From NCBI RefSeq assembly GCF_043290135.1, contig NC_134710.1, forward strand, positions 463,179,376 to 463,243,375: a DNA stretch of 64,000 nt, given 5' to 3'. How positions within the stretch are numbered: position 1 is the first letter of the stretch; the number at the start of each line of letters is the position of its first letter. The position numbers and the translations under genes were made by a program. Below, one piece after another: positions 34,200 to 45,849 of this stretch. This stretch comes from Rhipicephalus microplus. Lineage: Eukaryota > Arthropoda > Arachnida > Ixodida > Ixodidae. Under the pieces are notes generated by a model, which ran no database searches, was not told the DNA's origin, and saw only the letters and a list, made by a program, of their open reading frames with translations.

Positions 34200-34346
34200 G
34201 CGTTTATCTTGGTCAAACTGCGCCAGGACGGCACCCAAAGGAAGAAGTTCGTTAAACAAGCGCAGGATGTCGATTATTCGGCGCCGTCTATGTATGACTC
34301 TATTGTTTATGTGCCGCCATGCCATGCAGCTTGACCAAGATCCGCG
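34200..34346. repeat. Inverted repeat with 20-base arms
   Basis: CGTTTATCTTGGTCAAACTG at 34200 pairs with CAGCTTGACCAAGATCCGCG at 34327, matching 16 of 20 positions, with a loop of about 107 bases. Purpose unknown. Confidence 0.4.
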
Positions 34347-34399
34347 TTCAAATAAGCATCTGACTTCGACTAAGAAATGCATCTTATAGCGCGCTAAAG

Positions 34400-36540
34400 G
34401 CTAGGAGAAAAAAAACGATCTCAACGCGCTCAATAAATGTTGCGCTTCATGCCCATCGACTGACGATGTCGGCCGAAGCAGCGATCCCGAAATGAACTCT
34501 TAGCACACTGCTGTAGCCATCCCCATCCCCTAAGATCTTTAAACGGTGTCTTTTTATCTGCAGTACCGTATCATATAAGGAAAGGTGTTTTGTGTATCGA
34601 CTGATCTGCTAGCCAAACTGACTGCACCCCGAGAAGCATAAGATCATTGCAGATGATTTTAGTGCGACAAAAAAGTTTCCGGACCGTTCATGGCTTTCGT
34701 AGCTTGTCATCTTCACAATCACCGTTGGAAAAAAAAGTAAAGAAAGCACTGACATTGCACACCAAGGTGCTTTTTTCAAAGGAGCAGTACAACAGTGCGC
34801 GCGCCTGCCGCTGTTGACTCGTGCGGTGCGTCGAACCGGAAGCCGTCGTATCCCACAGTTTCCTGCGATTGCCCATTTTACCGGTCACCTATTCCGTCCA
34901 TACCCACTGCTACATTTTGTTTACTCTTTTCCATTACTCTTACTACTTCCATGGGATATATTGGTCTCAAGAACATGGTTTCACGGACTTTGGTTATAAC
35001 TCAATTATCTTCTCTACAGCCTTCTGCACCCACTATTCTAAATGTATGTTCATATCGTAAACCGATTTCTCGTTTTACGCGGTCGTTTGGGCTGAGTGGG
35101 ATTGGTCACTTTTTATTTTCCTGCTAGGTTGTTCACTGCTTCCCCCATTTTTTGTTGTTGATTGGGTAGCCAAAAAAGACGTTCCTCGACGTACGCGTCT
35201 TTCGGTCTTGGTTATTGCTGTTTTTTTATATTTTTGTAGTGGTTTAGCACTTCATGATCGCGATGTATGAGCAACTTGTATAAACGTAATAAACACAAAG
35301 TATTTAAATAAACACAAAGTTTAAAGTATTTATATATCTGGCTTTCTTGCATCTATTGATTCTGTGACATGCTCGCTACAGTGGAAAAGAAATTGCATAA
35401 AATTAATGCGTATGTTGCAAGAAGATACTACAAGCCCTCCCAGCATCGAATTCACCATAATTATTTTGCCATCGTTCTTTTACCTGCAGCAGCCTAAAAT
35501 TCTGCAATGTTTGATTATTAATCCTGCGATGATAGTGATCTTAGCTTTTTCCATTTTTGATATTGTAGCTCATTTTGATTACACAAACAATCAGAAAGTG
35601 ATCGATTACGTTAAAAGGTAGAGAACACCTGCTGTCACTACTGTATCTGTTGAATAGGCATCCAGAAGTTGCCGTTTATCTTCCGGGTGAATCATTAGAC
35701 ATTTTGAAAGAATCACTGTGAACAAGATCGCTTATTTCATGTGACCATGTGTTTTCGACTATCATGTTTTTAGTAATATCAGCCACGATAAGAGAGAGTT
35801 CAGTTGCTTGGTATTGCCCCAAAAACAGATACTATCGTTTTGCCTATTTCCAATGTCTGCCTATGTTTTGCCTATTTCCAACTCGACATACGCACTCCGG
35901 GAAATATTTTTCGCTCCTTTTTTTGCAGATTAGGAAACAGGTAGCCACCGTATATCGCACTCATATATTAAGTTTCTCACTTGTATTTCAGAATGCTTGC
36001 CGATTTTTCTGCTTCAGTGCGCTTTGATTCAAATTTCTACACTTCCTTGTCACGTATTGATCCGGTGTTACGTGAAAGAGAGCTAGGCCACGTGTTCTGC
36101 GCGTCGGATAAGGTCAGTTTCGACGTCGCCCTTAAATTTAGGGGAATAATACCTCGTGCGTGCAATTTTCGGGATTTGGAAAAAAAAATACCATGCCGTA
36201 AAGTGGAGTCCACTGCAACCAATTGGCTGATATGAATAACCAATTTGAAGTCAATACCTAAAACAGTAAATCACGGTTTTTATCATCAGTCACGTAATTG
36301 AAAATTTAATTGCGCAATCGTTTTTTTTTCACATCGATGTATGGTGGCATAGAACGTTACTGACGTATTTTAAAAAAGTCTACTTATGATCTAAAAAATA
36401 CTAGTGAAACTAACAAAACGGCCACGGGGGCCGCGTTCATTTATAAACGAGAAATTATTTGCGTTTATAACTTACGAAATAAGGTATTGGGAAAATAGTC
36501 ATTGCTTGATCAAGTCAAAGTTACTAAAGAAATCAAAATA
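34400..36540. other. No gene recognised
   Basis: A mariner-end-like word AAAAAAGTTTCCGGACC lies at 34668-34684, but no partner end was found. Open frames at 34795-35127 and 35981-36243 lack domains. Confidence 0.45.
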
Positions 36541-36546
36541 ATTATA

Positions 36547-36770
36547 AATGTGGGGTATTGCGCTCCGAAACCTCGATATCATTATGAGTCACGTCAATGG
36601 CCCCAGACATTTCAACCACCTGAGGTTCTTTGACGTGCACCTAAGCCTGAGTGCACGGGCCTCAACATTTCGCCTTCATAGAAAGGCAGCCACCGTGGCC
36701 GAGATTCTATCCCAAATCCTTCGGGTCAGCAGCCAGCTATTATCTCCACTATACACACCGCCTAGGGGCA
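36547..36770 (-). mobile_element. Old diverged Ruka-like SINE
   Basis: Body words (GTTCTTTGACGTGCACCTAA, CGGGTCAGCAGCC) and a mutated B-box region (GAGATTCTATCCC, plus strand) identify the family. The tRNA 5' end is badly eroded. Shares the GGGCCTCAACATTTCGCC variant with the copy at 3.3 kb. Confidence 0.7.
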
Positions 36771-36779
36771 ACTAAGGTT

Positions 36780-38260
36780 ACCGGGTTCACAGAGTGATCG
36801 CGGACACGTGGTATCCAGGAACCAGATACCGCCAGCAAGGTTTGTATAAATAATGCGAAGGAATGGAAAGTGAAGCAAAAAAACTTTAGAAAATGGTAAG
36901 GGGAGTAAACCGTGGCGTTCTGTTTCTTAAAGACACACGAAGCGTGACGCCGTAGTCATTTCCTGTTCTCATGGATTCTTTATTTTTTTTCCTTTTTTTT
37001 CATGGCTGCCTTCGTTGCTTCATACTGCTTCTGATTAAGTCAATTTGATGGCGTTAAGCAGTGTGCAGCATGAACTGACGCATGCGTTACTGTGATATGG
37101 TTAACGAGCTCATTTCGCAAAGAAATTCGGTGTCGCCATCACTGCCGTTTTTGAGCTAATAATAATCATTATTTTCGTGCCCGTAAGAGCAACTAAGATG
37201 AGAAGAAAATAAATAATCAAAATAATCAGTTTGATTTATAATCGAGCCGAAGCCATTCGCGTGGCGAGGTGTTCTGCCACAGAGCCGCGATATTGCTTAA
37301 AACTGCTTCGAAAAAAAAGAAAACTACATGAGTGTTGCGTGATGAGGAAACTCGATCGTTAACGCATGCAATTTTTCGTGACAGAAGCACAGAGTTGCGC
37401 TAGGCTCAAAACACAAGAAATGGGCAGTGAGTGGTTGTTCCAAAGGACCGCCTATTCCAGAGCACTCGGGCATATTCAATCGTCAGTTGCAAGAGTATCG
37501 ACAAGTGGTCAGCTGCGTAGGTACGAGTGTGGCCTTACGGATGCGCTGTGGGCCCTTCGCTGATTCACAAAAGGAAGAATTAGAGCGTAGTGGGCATTAC
37601 GCTGTTGTACTGGTAGTGGTCATTCCAATATTGTTTGAAACGGGGGCCCCGACTACGGTATCGCGTTCTGCCTTTTTAGACGAAATTCAAGCATCCTTCA
37701 GATGCAGTTTTGTCGGTTCTTTTTGATATTCTTATATGTGCAAGCCTTCAATAAGTTCTGTTTTATTTGCAGATTTTGCCAAAACTGAAAAATTCTCATA
37801 CACAAGCCATGGCATGCACTTATTCAGCTGCTGGAAAGTGTCCCCGAGATCGCCGTTTTCTGGCCGACCTAGCGTTGCATTTTGACACTTTCAATGAGGT
37901 ATCTTTTTTTTCTTTTCCAAACAAGCGCATTACCACAGGTCGTAGAAATGACGTGCATAACGCGTACCTCACGCTTAACACGTTCAATCGCATGACATAT
38001 TTGGTATTCATCTTGCTTAGCATGCTATCGTCATCGTAAGCATTTTATACATTTTTATAAGCTTGTCTGAAGTACAAGAAGCAACACCCATTTCATGCCT
38101 GATGGATGTTTTGAATGGTTATGGCAGCCCTTCTGAAGTTATCGGAGTGTCAGTGATATTCTGTTATAAGGCTCTGTGCGTTTGTTTATTTTTGTGATTT
38201 TGCTGATTTTTCGCCAACTTATATCAGCGTGCTGTCTTCGCAGCTGCTTGCTTGTAGCCT
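36780..38260. other. No gene confidently recognised
   Basis: A segment at 37774-37898 is preceded by TTTATTTGCAG and followed by GTATCT, so it has the outline of an internal exon (frame MACTYSAAGKCPRDRRFLAD). I cannot identify a domain in it. Confidence 0.35.
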
Positions 38261-38281
38261 GCTGTTTAAAGCTTTCATCGA

Positions 38282-38518
38282 GCCCCACCCCGGTGGTCTC
38301 GTGGCTAAGGTACTCGGCTGCTGACCTGCAGGTCGTTGGATCGAATCCCGGCGGTGGCGGCTGCATTTCCGATGGAGGCGGAAGTGTTGTAGGCCCGTGT
38401 GCTCAGATATGGGTGCACGTCAAAGAACCCCAGGTGGTAGAAATTTCTGGAGCCCTCCACTATGGCGTCTCTCATAATCATGTGTTGGTTTTGGGACGTT
38501 TAACCCCACATATCAATC
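38282..38518 (+). mobile_element. Ruka-like SINE, full length, 12-bp target duplication
   Basis: Complete tRNA head, body and ATCAATC tail. Perfect direct repeats AAAGCTTTCATC flank it at 38268-38279 and 38519-38530. The intact duplication suggests a fairly recent insertion. Confidence 0.95.
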
Positions 38519-38539
38519 AAAGCTTTCATCCAATCTGTG

Positions 38540-39620
38540 GGTACGCTACATTCTAACGGCTTGTGTCATGCGTATACGCAAGCGATAACAATATCGACTA
38601 ATTTTAAGAGCACTGAAACATAGCTAAATATTCCCTTTCTTCCCCCCCTTGTGCGATACTGTAGCTCAAAAGCAGAACAATAATTGATAAGATTACGCGC
38701 AGTACGTGAGCACTCTAGTTCATTCGCGAAGCCACGCGAGCACCAGACTTAACGCTGGAAGGAGCGATTGCTGATGTATAAAACAATACGTGTTGATCTT
38801 ATGAGTGGATTAACACATACCAACCACATTTATTACCGCTATAAGTGTACAGCGCCCTGTGTTTGTTCTTCGAATTTATTTGTTTTCTTGGCACAAGTTA
38901 GCCCTATAAAGGGCTTCTTCCCTTCTAGGGCGACTGCCACTTTCTGCATAATTATACCACGTGAGAAGAAAATAGCTCTAGGCGTTGGTGGGATTCACAT
39001 GTTCTCCTGTTGGGAAAAAAAGGATTGCCCGTTAGGGAGATATATATAACGAATGATTCTCACCAGCACGTTAAATAATTATGTAAGGTAATTGCAGGTT
39101 TATATGCTTTACATTGCAGAAGGCGTAAAAAAGAAATGTTGCTACCGGCATTCATGCGGCTGTAAACCTTTGATTCGGTATTGCTTAAAAAGTGTGTTAT
39201 GCACAAAGGTTGAACTGCAGACGAGGATTTGCGCCATCATTGGAAGCCTTCCTATTGCATGCCGCTAGATGGTGACCTCCTGGTCAGCAAGCTCAGCAGA
39301 GACTGCCATCAATTACAGAAATTACAGAGCTTTCATGTTGAGCACTTAAAGCAAACCCTCATAAGTTATTTTGGAAGTAAACAAATTTACATTGAGCAAG
39401 AAGGCCCAAACTTTTAAGATACTTACAGATAATCACTCAAATGCATTGAGAGTGGTCATATTTAGGTAATTTTTATGTGGACGTTTTAATACACAGGATT
39501 TCGCTACTGCATTATAGGAGTCTTGAACAAGTTTGCGAATCTATCGAATTATCCTAATTTATACAATTGGCAAGTATCCCATAGGATACAATTGTTGCGG
39601 TAGTAGCTTGTAATCCTATC
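38540..39620. other. No gene recognised
   Basis: Short open frames only (38768-39049, 39229-39417), none with domains. Part of 39550-39700 may be the eroded 5' part of the next LINE. Confidence 0.45.
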
Positions 39621-39631
39621 TTCAATACTTC

Positions 39632-40827
39632 TTGCCTTTGTATCTACCCCACAGGGGCGTCTATGCAAGCAGGCGCTTGGTGTGCGGCCCAAACCACCGC
39701 TACCCACATGGACTCGTTGACAGAATACATACGAGGGTTCAGAGCTATTTACAGAATAGATCATTTCACGTGCAGACAGAGAATGGCCCGACACCCGAGT
39801 ATTACTGCAGCCTAGGAGTCCCGCAAGGCGGAGTGCTAAGCCCGACGCTGTTTAACCTAACACTCATTGAACTAGTTGGCAAACAACCAAGCAGTGTACG
39901 AATTTTCATTTATGCTGATGACATCTGTGTGTGGACATCAGGTGTGACTCGACTTTAACTTCGCGCTCGACTTCAGAAGGCAGCATCAGTGACATCGTAC
40001 CACCTACGCAAACAAGGGCTCGAAATCGCAAGTGAAAGTGTGCAGTCGTGGCTTTCATCACAAAACCAATGTCCGCTTACGGCGTATCAATTCACGGGCA
40101 GTTGGTGTCATGCAGCTGGAGTCACAGGTTTTTGGGAGTCGTAATCGACCGAAACCTGTCTTGGACACCCCACATAAACTACGTGAAATAGCCGCTGACT
40201 GCCATTTGTCACTTATTCAGGTTTCTTGCTGGGAAAAGTTGAGGAATGTCTGTCGAGTCTATGTTACAACTGTACAAGGTATTATTTACTGGATTCCTGC
40301 GGTATAGCCTACCTGTTATATCTAACACATGCAAAACGAACCTGCGCACAATTCAAAATATTCAAGCCCAAGCGCTTAGGATATGCCTTAGTTTACCCCG
40401 CTGTGCATCGACAGCTGAAACAATTGCCATTGCACAGGACTACTCGATCATGACGCACATCACCATTGAAACGATGCGTACGTACCTCAGGCAACATGCT
40501 AGGAATCCTTCCCACCACTTGGCAACCCTCGCTACTGAGAGGCCCCGCACGAAATTGAGTGCGATTGTCTGTGCTCATCGTGTGTCGTTTACGTCAGGTT
40601 TCACGCCTGCTGAGAAACTGGTGTATCCACCGTGGTGCCTGACACTTCCACAAGTACGTGTTTCAATTCAAGGAATACAGAAAAAATCAAATTCGCTTGC
40701 CTGCATCAGCCCTGAAACAATTGAGCTTGAGCCTTCTGCACGAAATATACAACAACCACGTGCACATATACACCGATGGTTCAACCACAGCGTCTGGTTC
40801 TGGCGGTGCGGTGGTGATTTCAGCTAG
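39632..40827 (+). pseudogene. I-like LINE reverse transcriptase and connection domain
   Basis: The first frame (39632-39958) shows VQSYLQNRSFHVQTENGPTP, GVPQGGVLSPTLFNLTLIEL and the active-site box YADDICVWTS. A stop at 39956 and frame changes follow, with pieces RLQKAAS and RKQGLEIAS, then the SWTPH-like region. Frame 40246-40827 carries SMLQLYKVLFTGFLRYSLPV, SNTCKTNLRTIQ, QAQALRICLSLPRCAST and HHLATLATERP, the conserved region between RT and RNase H. The YADD box is intact but the ORF is broken at least twice, so no functional RT can be made. Confidence 0.85.
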
Positions 40828-41425
40828 AGGAATCACTCTGCGAATCAAACTGTCACATGTCACTACGTCTACGGCGGCAGAACTTGCGGCTTTGGGTGGC
40901 GCCCTAGAGTACATCAAATCCCAAAGAGCGAGTAAATGGGCTGTGTTTTCCGACTCGAAACCAGCCCTACAAAGCATGCAGCCAGTCCTTCGACGACGAG
41001 GTTGCCATGAACAATTAGCTTACGAAGTTGTCAAGGTTGTTCACCACGTCACAGAAACAGGCCACGAGGTCAAGTTTCAGTGGCCTCCTGGCCATTGTGG
41101 GATCAGTGGCAATGATTCCGCAGACAACGCGGCTCACACATCTCACCAAGAAGAGCACACCCTTCCGATTCCTTTGTCAAGAACTGACGCTGCAAAGCAA
41201 CTTCGTCACCTGGCACGTAGTCTGAGACTGCAGGAGCGGAACACCCCAAGCATAAGACATACGAGACTATACAAAATAAACCCTCGACTGGAACTTCGAC
41301 CTCCATCTGGACTTCATCGACGTGAAGCTTCACTTCTTTGTCGCCCTTGGTTATGGGTTGCCTCCACAAAAGCATATAGAACTCTTATCGGATTGACCGA
41401 CAATGCGGAATGTGACGTCTGCTGA
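40658..41425 (+). pseudogene. I-like LINE RNase H domain
   Basis: A 255-codon open frame. HIYTDGSTTASGSGGAV supplies the first catalytic Asp, TSTAAELAALGGALEYI the catalytic Glu, and KWAVFSDSKPALQ the second Asp. KFQWPPGHCGISGNDSADN supplies the last conserved His/Asp region. The frame then runs on as RTDAAKQLRHLARSL to the C-terminal linker. This is the best preserved part of the element; all four RNase H signatures remain. It would remove the RNA strand during reverse transcription. It overlaps the end of the preceding RT-connection frame by shifting frame at about 40680. Confidence 0.85.
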
Positions 41426-41689
41426 ACCAAAGAAGACATCGACCATCTCATATCCCATTGCCCTCGATTTGCCTCTGAAATACAGAAGCTTTCGGGCGCA
41501 TTCTGACAATTGGACGATCGGCCACTTTCTGTGCAGATGCTACTGGAACACCGTCATCGCCTTTCGTCGGCTCAAAAAGCAGTCAAAGCTGTCTTGTGCA
41601 TTTTGAGGACTACAGGCCTACGTGACCACCTTTAACTTTTGTGTAGTGCCACCGCTGCATACCCGCCAGCCGATTGACTGACAATCCTC

Positions 41690-41815
41690 GTTTTTTTTGT
41701 TTTTTTTTTCTCTCTTTTTCTCTTTTCTTTCCTCTCTCTCTCATCTCCATGCCCCCTTCCCATTCCCCCTGCGTAGGGTAGCAAACCGGGCATGTGCCTG
41801 GTTAATCTCTCTGCC
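41690..41815. repeat. Pyrimidine-rich tract in LINE 3' UTR
   Basis: T runs and CTCT repeats within the 3' UTR of the I-like LINE. Confidence 0.7.
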
Positions 41816-41899
41816 TTCCCTTTTGTTGTTTATCCCCCCCCCACATGTCACTAACTGCCAGTGCAAAGTATGCTTTTTCGTACTTTTTGGTTGAGTTTA

Positions 41900-42940
41900 T
41901 GCGAGTGTAACTGATTGTATAACCTAATCATAACTATATTGGTGTGTTATGACGTGTCGGTGTTCTAAAGTTCAGTTTCGCAGTTTTGTATAGATCTTTT
42001 TCACATGTGATTTTTATACGAATTATTAAATTGCTTTTACAAAAAAGTGTTCTGTTATTTTGCACGAATTCTTGTTTGATAGTTTTTATATCTCGTTTGA
42101 TAAATTTGAACTTTGTTATACTCATACGTTGTGCCCTTCCTGCCATAATCCCCAATAGCATCGGCAGTAAGTACTAAATGAAGATTACCGCGTTCAAGTA
42201 AGGATCGAAGCAGGCCTTTTTCGTGTTGAGCAGGCATTCTACCACGCATCAAAGCGTATACTTAAAAGGAATACAATCCAAAGAACTTCCTCTGTTTGAA
42301 ACTTCAGTCGAAATAAGTTCCATGCTTTACCAAACACACGCGTTCTACGTACATGCTTCACAATGATTGGAAAAAGTTTATTTCTACGTAGTACGTAACA
42401 CGCCAGTGAGCATAGTGCCTGTAAAACAAGAACAGTAATGAACGCACACACTCAACGAGTAAGCACGATATACAGGGAACATTATTACAAAAATGTCCAT
42501 GTTCGCGGGATGCATCCACGAGATGCTTCACTATACAACATATATTGTCGCTGTAATATTGCATGGTACAAGCACACATTGCCATCTGGCGTCAGAACAC
42601 GATTATCATAACGAATGCGTCGTTTAGGCCGGCCACCCAAAAGGCAGATACGTTACTCTGCGTATCCCCGTAAGATCACGTAGTAAGTGCACAGCAAGTT
42701 CGAAAACATTTCAGAGGCATAATTACTCGTGGTTGAAGCATGCTACCTATTACAAAGAATGCAGCCCGAAAGCTTCACTGACACAAGCCACTTTCAACTT
42801 TATCGGTTACATTGTAGTGATTCACAATTTGAACTTCTCGAGTAACATCATTCAGTAAAAGTATAGTTGCACTAGTGGTCAAGGTAAGCCCTAGGAACAG
42901 GATGAATAGTACGCACTAGAGACAGTACGAACTTAAAGCG
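41900..42940. other. No gene recognised
   Basis: Three overlapping minus-strand open frames (42055-42585) have Cys/His-rich stretches but no domain I can name. Confidence 0.4.
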
Positions 42941-42942
42941 AA

Positions 42943-44171
42943 CCTTAAAGGAGCACTGACATCAAATTTACTCATGTCAAGATTTTTGCGTCAACGAGTA
43001 GCTATTGACCCCCTAGAAGCGATTAGCGATCAAAAACGCATTTTAGTGACGAATGAGTATCTGTAATATTTATAATATATTCGCTATTGAACGCTGTTCA
43101 AAATGGGTGGAAAGCCCACCACATTTTAGTGTTGGCTGCGCTACCTTGCGGCCACGTCGAAGCCGCTGCACAGCTGATGCCGCTTTCAGAAAAAAATGGT
43201 GGCGTCACACTGGCCTTTCATCTGCAATGAGCGCACGTACAGTCAGTGCAGCGGTGTCTCTGAAGGCGTAGACATGTCTCTGTCGCCAACATCGTCGTCC
43301 CCGCCGTCGTCTCGATCAACATCGGCAAGTGATGATGACAGCGACCTGGAATTGGGTATCACCGCGATTCGCGACGATCCTTGCTCAGGAACAGGAACAC
43401 CAACTACGCACCTCATGTCACGGACGTTTGCCGAGTGAATCGCTGCTTTCAGCTGCAGCAGCGCACAGTAGGAATAGCCCCACCCTTGAGAAGAGGCCTC
43501 GTACTGCCAGTGAGACCCAACTGGTTCGCCAACACCGGATGCACCCTGTAGCAGCTTGCCGCAAAGTGAAGAGAGCAAATGCGGCTGTTGTTGACAGGCG
43601 TCCCGTCTCTCTGTCCAACGGCGCGTATGAAGTCATCCCACTGGTTGCAATGAGGTTCGTGGCTTGGAAAGGCATGAAACGCCACGCACTTTCCGCTTTT
43701 TCCGCGCTTGGACGTGCAGGTTCTTACTACGCAGCGGTTGCCAGACATTCTGGCACGTATTGCTGCTCTGAATGACCGTACTCACACGCTGTGGGGCAAA
43801 TCAGTCGATGTGACACGATGTATCGCGCGCGAGCTTCTACACAGCAAGCAGAGCCACTAGTGAGAGCATGGCTGGGAGTCGGCTCCAAATACACTTAGAG
43901 ATCGTCGACGTCATCGCTACTGGCGTATCGTCACTCAGGATGGTATTTGTGGAATGTATCACACCGAACACGTAGCACAAGTATCGATGTCACAGGGCAG
44001 TCTATTTTTCGTTTTTTCTCCTTAGCTTTTCTAAGTGATTTGACGTCGAAATAAAGTAACTTTGACGCGACGGACGCCATTCAAATTTGGCTGAGAAGAC
44101 CTATGCATACCATGTGATTGAATGGTGGGCACATCACGATCTTGAAGTTTGATTTCCGTGCTCCCCTAAAG
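42943..44171. mobile_element. TIR-bounded element carrying a THAP ORF
   Basis: The left end CCTTAAAGGAGCACTGACAT followed by CAAA (42943-42967) is mirrored by TTTGATTTCCGTGCTCCCCT followed by AAAG (44148-44171). About 15 of 18 inner positions match in inverted orientation. A third copy of the end word, CCCTAAAGGGGTACTGACAC, starts at 44163 and faces away, so a second element may abut this one. The 1.2-kb unit holds the THAP ORF on the minus strand. No target duplication could be fixed. Confidence 0.5.
43449..43748 (-). CDS. THAP-type zinc-finger protein (99 codons)
   Basis: The translation starts MSGNRCVVRTCTSKRGKSGK. It has the C2CH pattern of a THAP domain: Cys6 and Cys11 near the N-terminus, the HAFPSHEP stretch, a Trp in NQWDDFIRAVG, then NNSRICSLHFAASCY supplying the second Cys and the His, and a closing GAIPT. 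THAP domains bind DNA and occur at the N-terminus of P-element transposases and in host regulators. The frame ends soon after the domain. An overlapping open minus-strand frame (43243-43578) is acidic and Ser/Asp-rich and could be a downstream portion joined by splicing or lost to a frameshift. The domain is open and undamaged, unlike most ORFs here. Confidence 0.75.
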   Translation of the reverse strand: MSGNRCVVRTCTSKRGKSGKCVAFHAFPSHEPHCNQWDDFIRAVGQRDGTPVNNSRICSLHFAASCYRVHPVLANQLGLTGSTRPLLKGGAIPTVRCCS

Positions 44172-44190
44172 GGGTACTGACACGAAAACT
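44163..44190. repeat. Second copy of the transposon end word
   Basis: CCCTAAAGGGGTACTGACAC matches the left end at 42943 in direct orientation at most positions. Probably the end of a second, adjacent copy whose other end I could not find. Confidence 0.4.
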
Positions 44191-44783
44191 TGGGCGTCGC
44201 GTTTTTTTCGCTGCAATGTGTTCCTAGAGACCTGTTAGTCACAACACGACGCATAGTTTTCTGTAGTGGGCGACGTATAATTAATTACAAGCTCGTTATT
44301 ACCGACGAGTGTCTTCTTCGTTTCTCAAACGACAAGCCACCGATAGAGTTACTGTATATGCTGCTATCTTGAGGGAGCACAGTTGCGGCACTATTTCCGG
44401 GCGCCGCTCGCCTCGCCTGCAGGAGTTCAGCGTCGCTATTCGGCGAGCGCTATCGCGTGGTCATAGGTGGTTCACCCGAAAGTGCGCAGAGGACGCCGAT
44501 GCTTCGCCGATTCTTGGCAGATCAAGCGTGGTTCACATTGGCTGTTGTTATTCTCGCCGCGCTGTTTGGGTACTGTAGCTTTGTTGCCTGTTGGTCATGA
44601 CAAGGGTGGTAGCGAGTGTATTCTTTGTGGAATTGTACTACGTACAACCCATGTGATTAGACGCGGGTGCAGCGGGTGTTGCTGTATTACGAACGTAATA
44701 CGGAATTGGAATGCTGGCGTAGTACGAAAGTCACGCGTAACACGGGCGTTGAATGGCCACTCTCGATAGCTATCCAGCTGAAT

Positions 44784-45026
44784 TAATTGATTTATATGTG
44801 GGGCTTAACGTCCAAAACCACCATCTAATTATGAGAGACGCCGTACTGGAGGACTCCGGAAATTTCGACCACCTGGAGTTCTTTAACGTGCACCCAAGTC
44901 TGAGCACAAGGGCCTACAATGTTTCCACCTCCATCGGAAATGCAGCCGCCACAGCCGGGATCTGAACCCGCGACCTGCGGGTCAGCAGCCGAGTACCTTA
45001 GCCACTAGACCACCGCGGCGGGGCCC
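44784..45026 (-). mobile_element. Ruka-like SINE, full length
   Basis: Head, body and A/T-rich tail are present; the B-box region reads GGGATCTGAACCC on plus. Flanks CCAGCTGAATT (left) and CCAGCTCTATT (right) match at 9 of 11 positions and may be an eroded target duplication. Confidence 0.88.
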
Positions 45027-45429
45027 AGCTCTATTCAGTTGAAGACTACAAAACTTTAGCTGGCTTCCTCACAAAGTTTATGAGTAAGCCCAACTCAACG
45101 AAAAAAATTCATCCTTAACTGGCTCGATCAAGATGAAAAGTGCAAAACAATTTCATATCTGCAAGTGGGAAAAACAGCGCGAAAGAAGACGAAGCTAATT
45201 TGTGACTAAATATAAATATATATCTCACTGGTTCAACGAGCTAGCCGACGCATTTTGTTTCATTAATACATAGCAAAAATGTAAACATGAAATCAACGTT
45301 TCTGGGCGTGACCGGAGCGACTGAGTATGGCTCGTAGCTTCTTAAAAAAACAATGAAAGGGGAAAAAACAACGCTAGTAGTGCGAAGCGCTAGCGCTGCT
45401 CCTACGATGTAGATGAGGTTGCATATACA

Positions 45430-45742
45430 GTAGGAGGTGGAATAAACTTTATTATTCAGAAAGGGGAGAGGAAATGGGGAAAACCAAGTTTGATGGAGGC
45501 TAGGTTGGGGCTCAAGGGGCCGCAACACTGGCAGACCAGTCCGCCAGCTTGGCCTGTATATCTCTAGCCACGGGGTGCAACTGTCGCCACCTAGCGGGTG
45601 CGACCCTCGACCATGTCAGGACACAGAACTTTGACGCAATTCCGCGCCGTTCGCATAAAGAAATGCATTCGAACAGGAAACGAGACAGCAGTGTCATGAA
45701 ACACAAAACTTTCAGCTCGTGCACCACGGTCCAGACTCGCAA
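45430..45742 (-). pseudogene. Possible 3' end of a LINE or retrocopy
   Basis: On the minus strand an open frame (45512-45742) is followed by C-rich sequence and a canonical AATAAA polyadenylation signal (45434-45443 region) with GTTTATTCC after it. The layout resembles the 3' end of L1/R1-like tick LINEs, but no RT motif is present. Confidence 0.3.
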
Positions 45743-45780
45743 GCAGCTCTCGAGTGATAGTCTGCTGGAGCAAACGCGAC

Positions 45781-45804
45781 AAAAAAAAAAAGGGGGGGGG
45801 GGGC
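45781..45804. repeat. A-run followed by G-run
   Basis: About eleven A followed by about twelve G. Confidence 0.9.
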
Positions 45805-45849
45805 GGCTATCACGTATTGAAGTCGCGGCGGCGTGGTTAACGTGAGGGA

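Larger units (their letters stand above)
39632..41890 (+). mobile_element. I-like LINE, 5'-truncated, with RT, RNase H and 3' UTR
   Basis: It contains the RT core, the RT connection region, an RNase H domain and a pyrimidine-rich 3' UTR ending around a GTAGGGTAGCAAACCGGGCA block (41774) that I recall as typical of this tick LINE family. Endonuclease and ORF1 are absent, as expected from 5' truncation. Confidence 0.8.

Noticed and set aside
34668..34684. Mariner terminal repeat
   Set aside because: Only one end-like word found; no partner and no transposase.
37774..37898. Host-gene internal exon
   Set aside because: Splice-like borders occur, but the short translation has no recognisable domain.
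43329..43775. 148-codon plus-strand ORF
   Set aside because: Lies opposite the THAP ORF; only the minus strand shows a recognisable domain.
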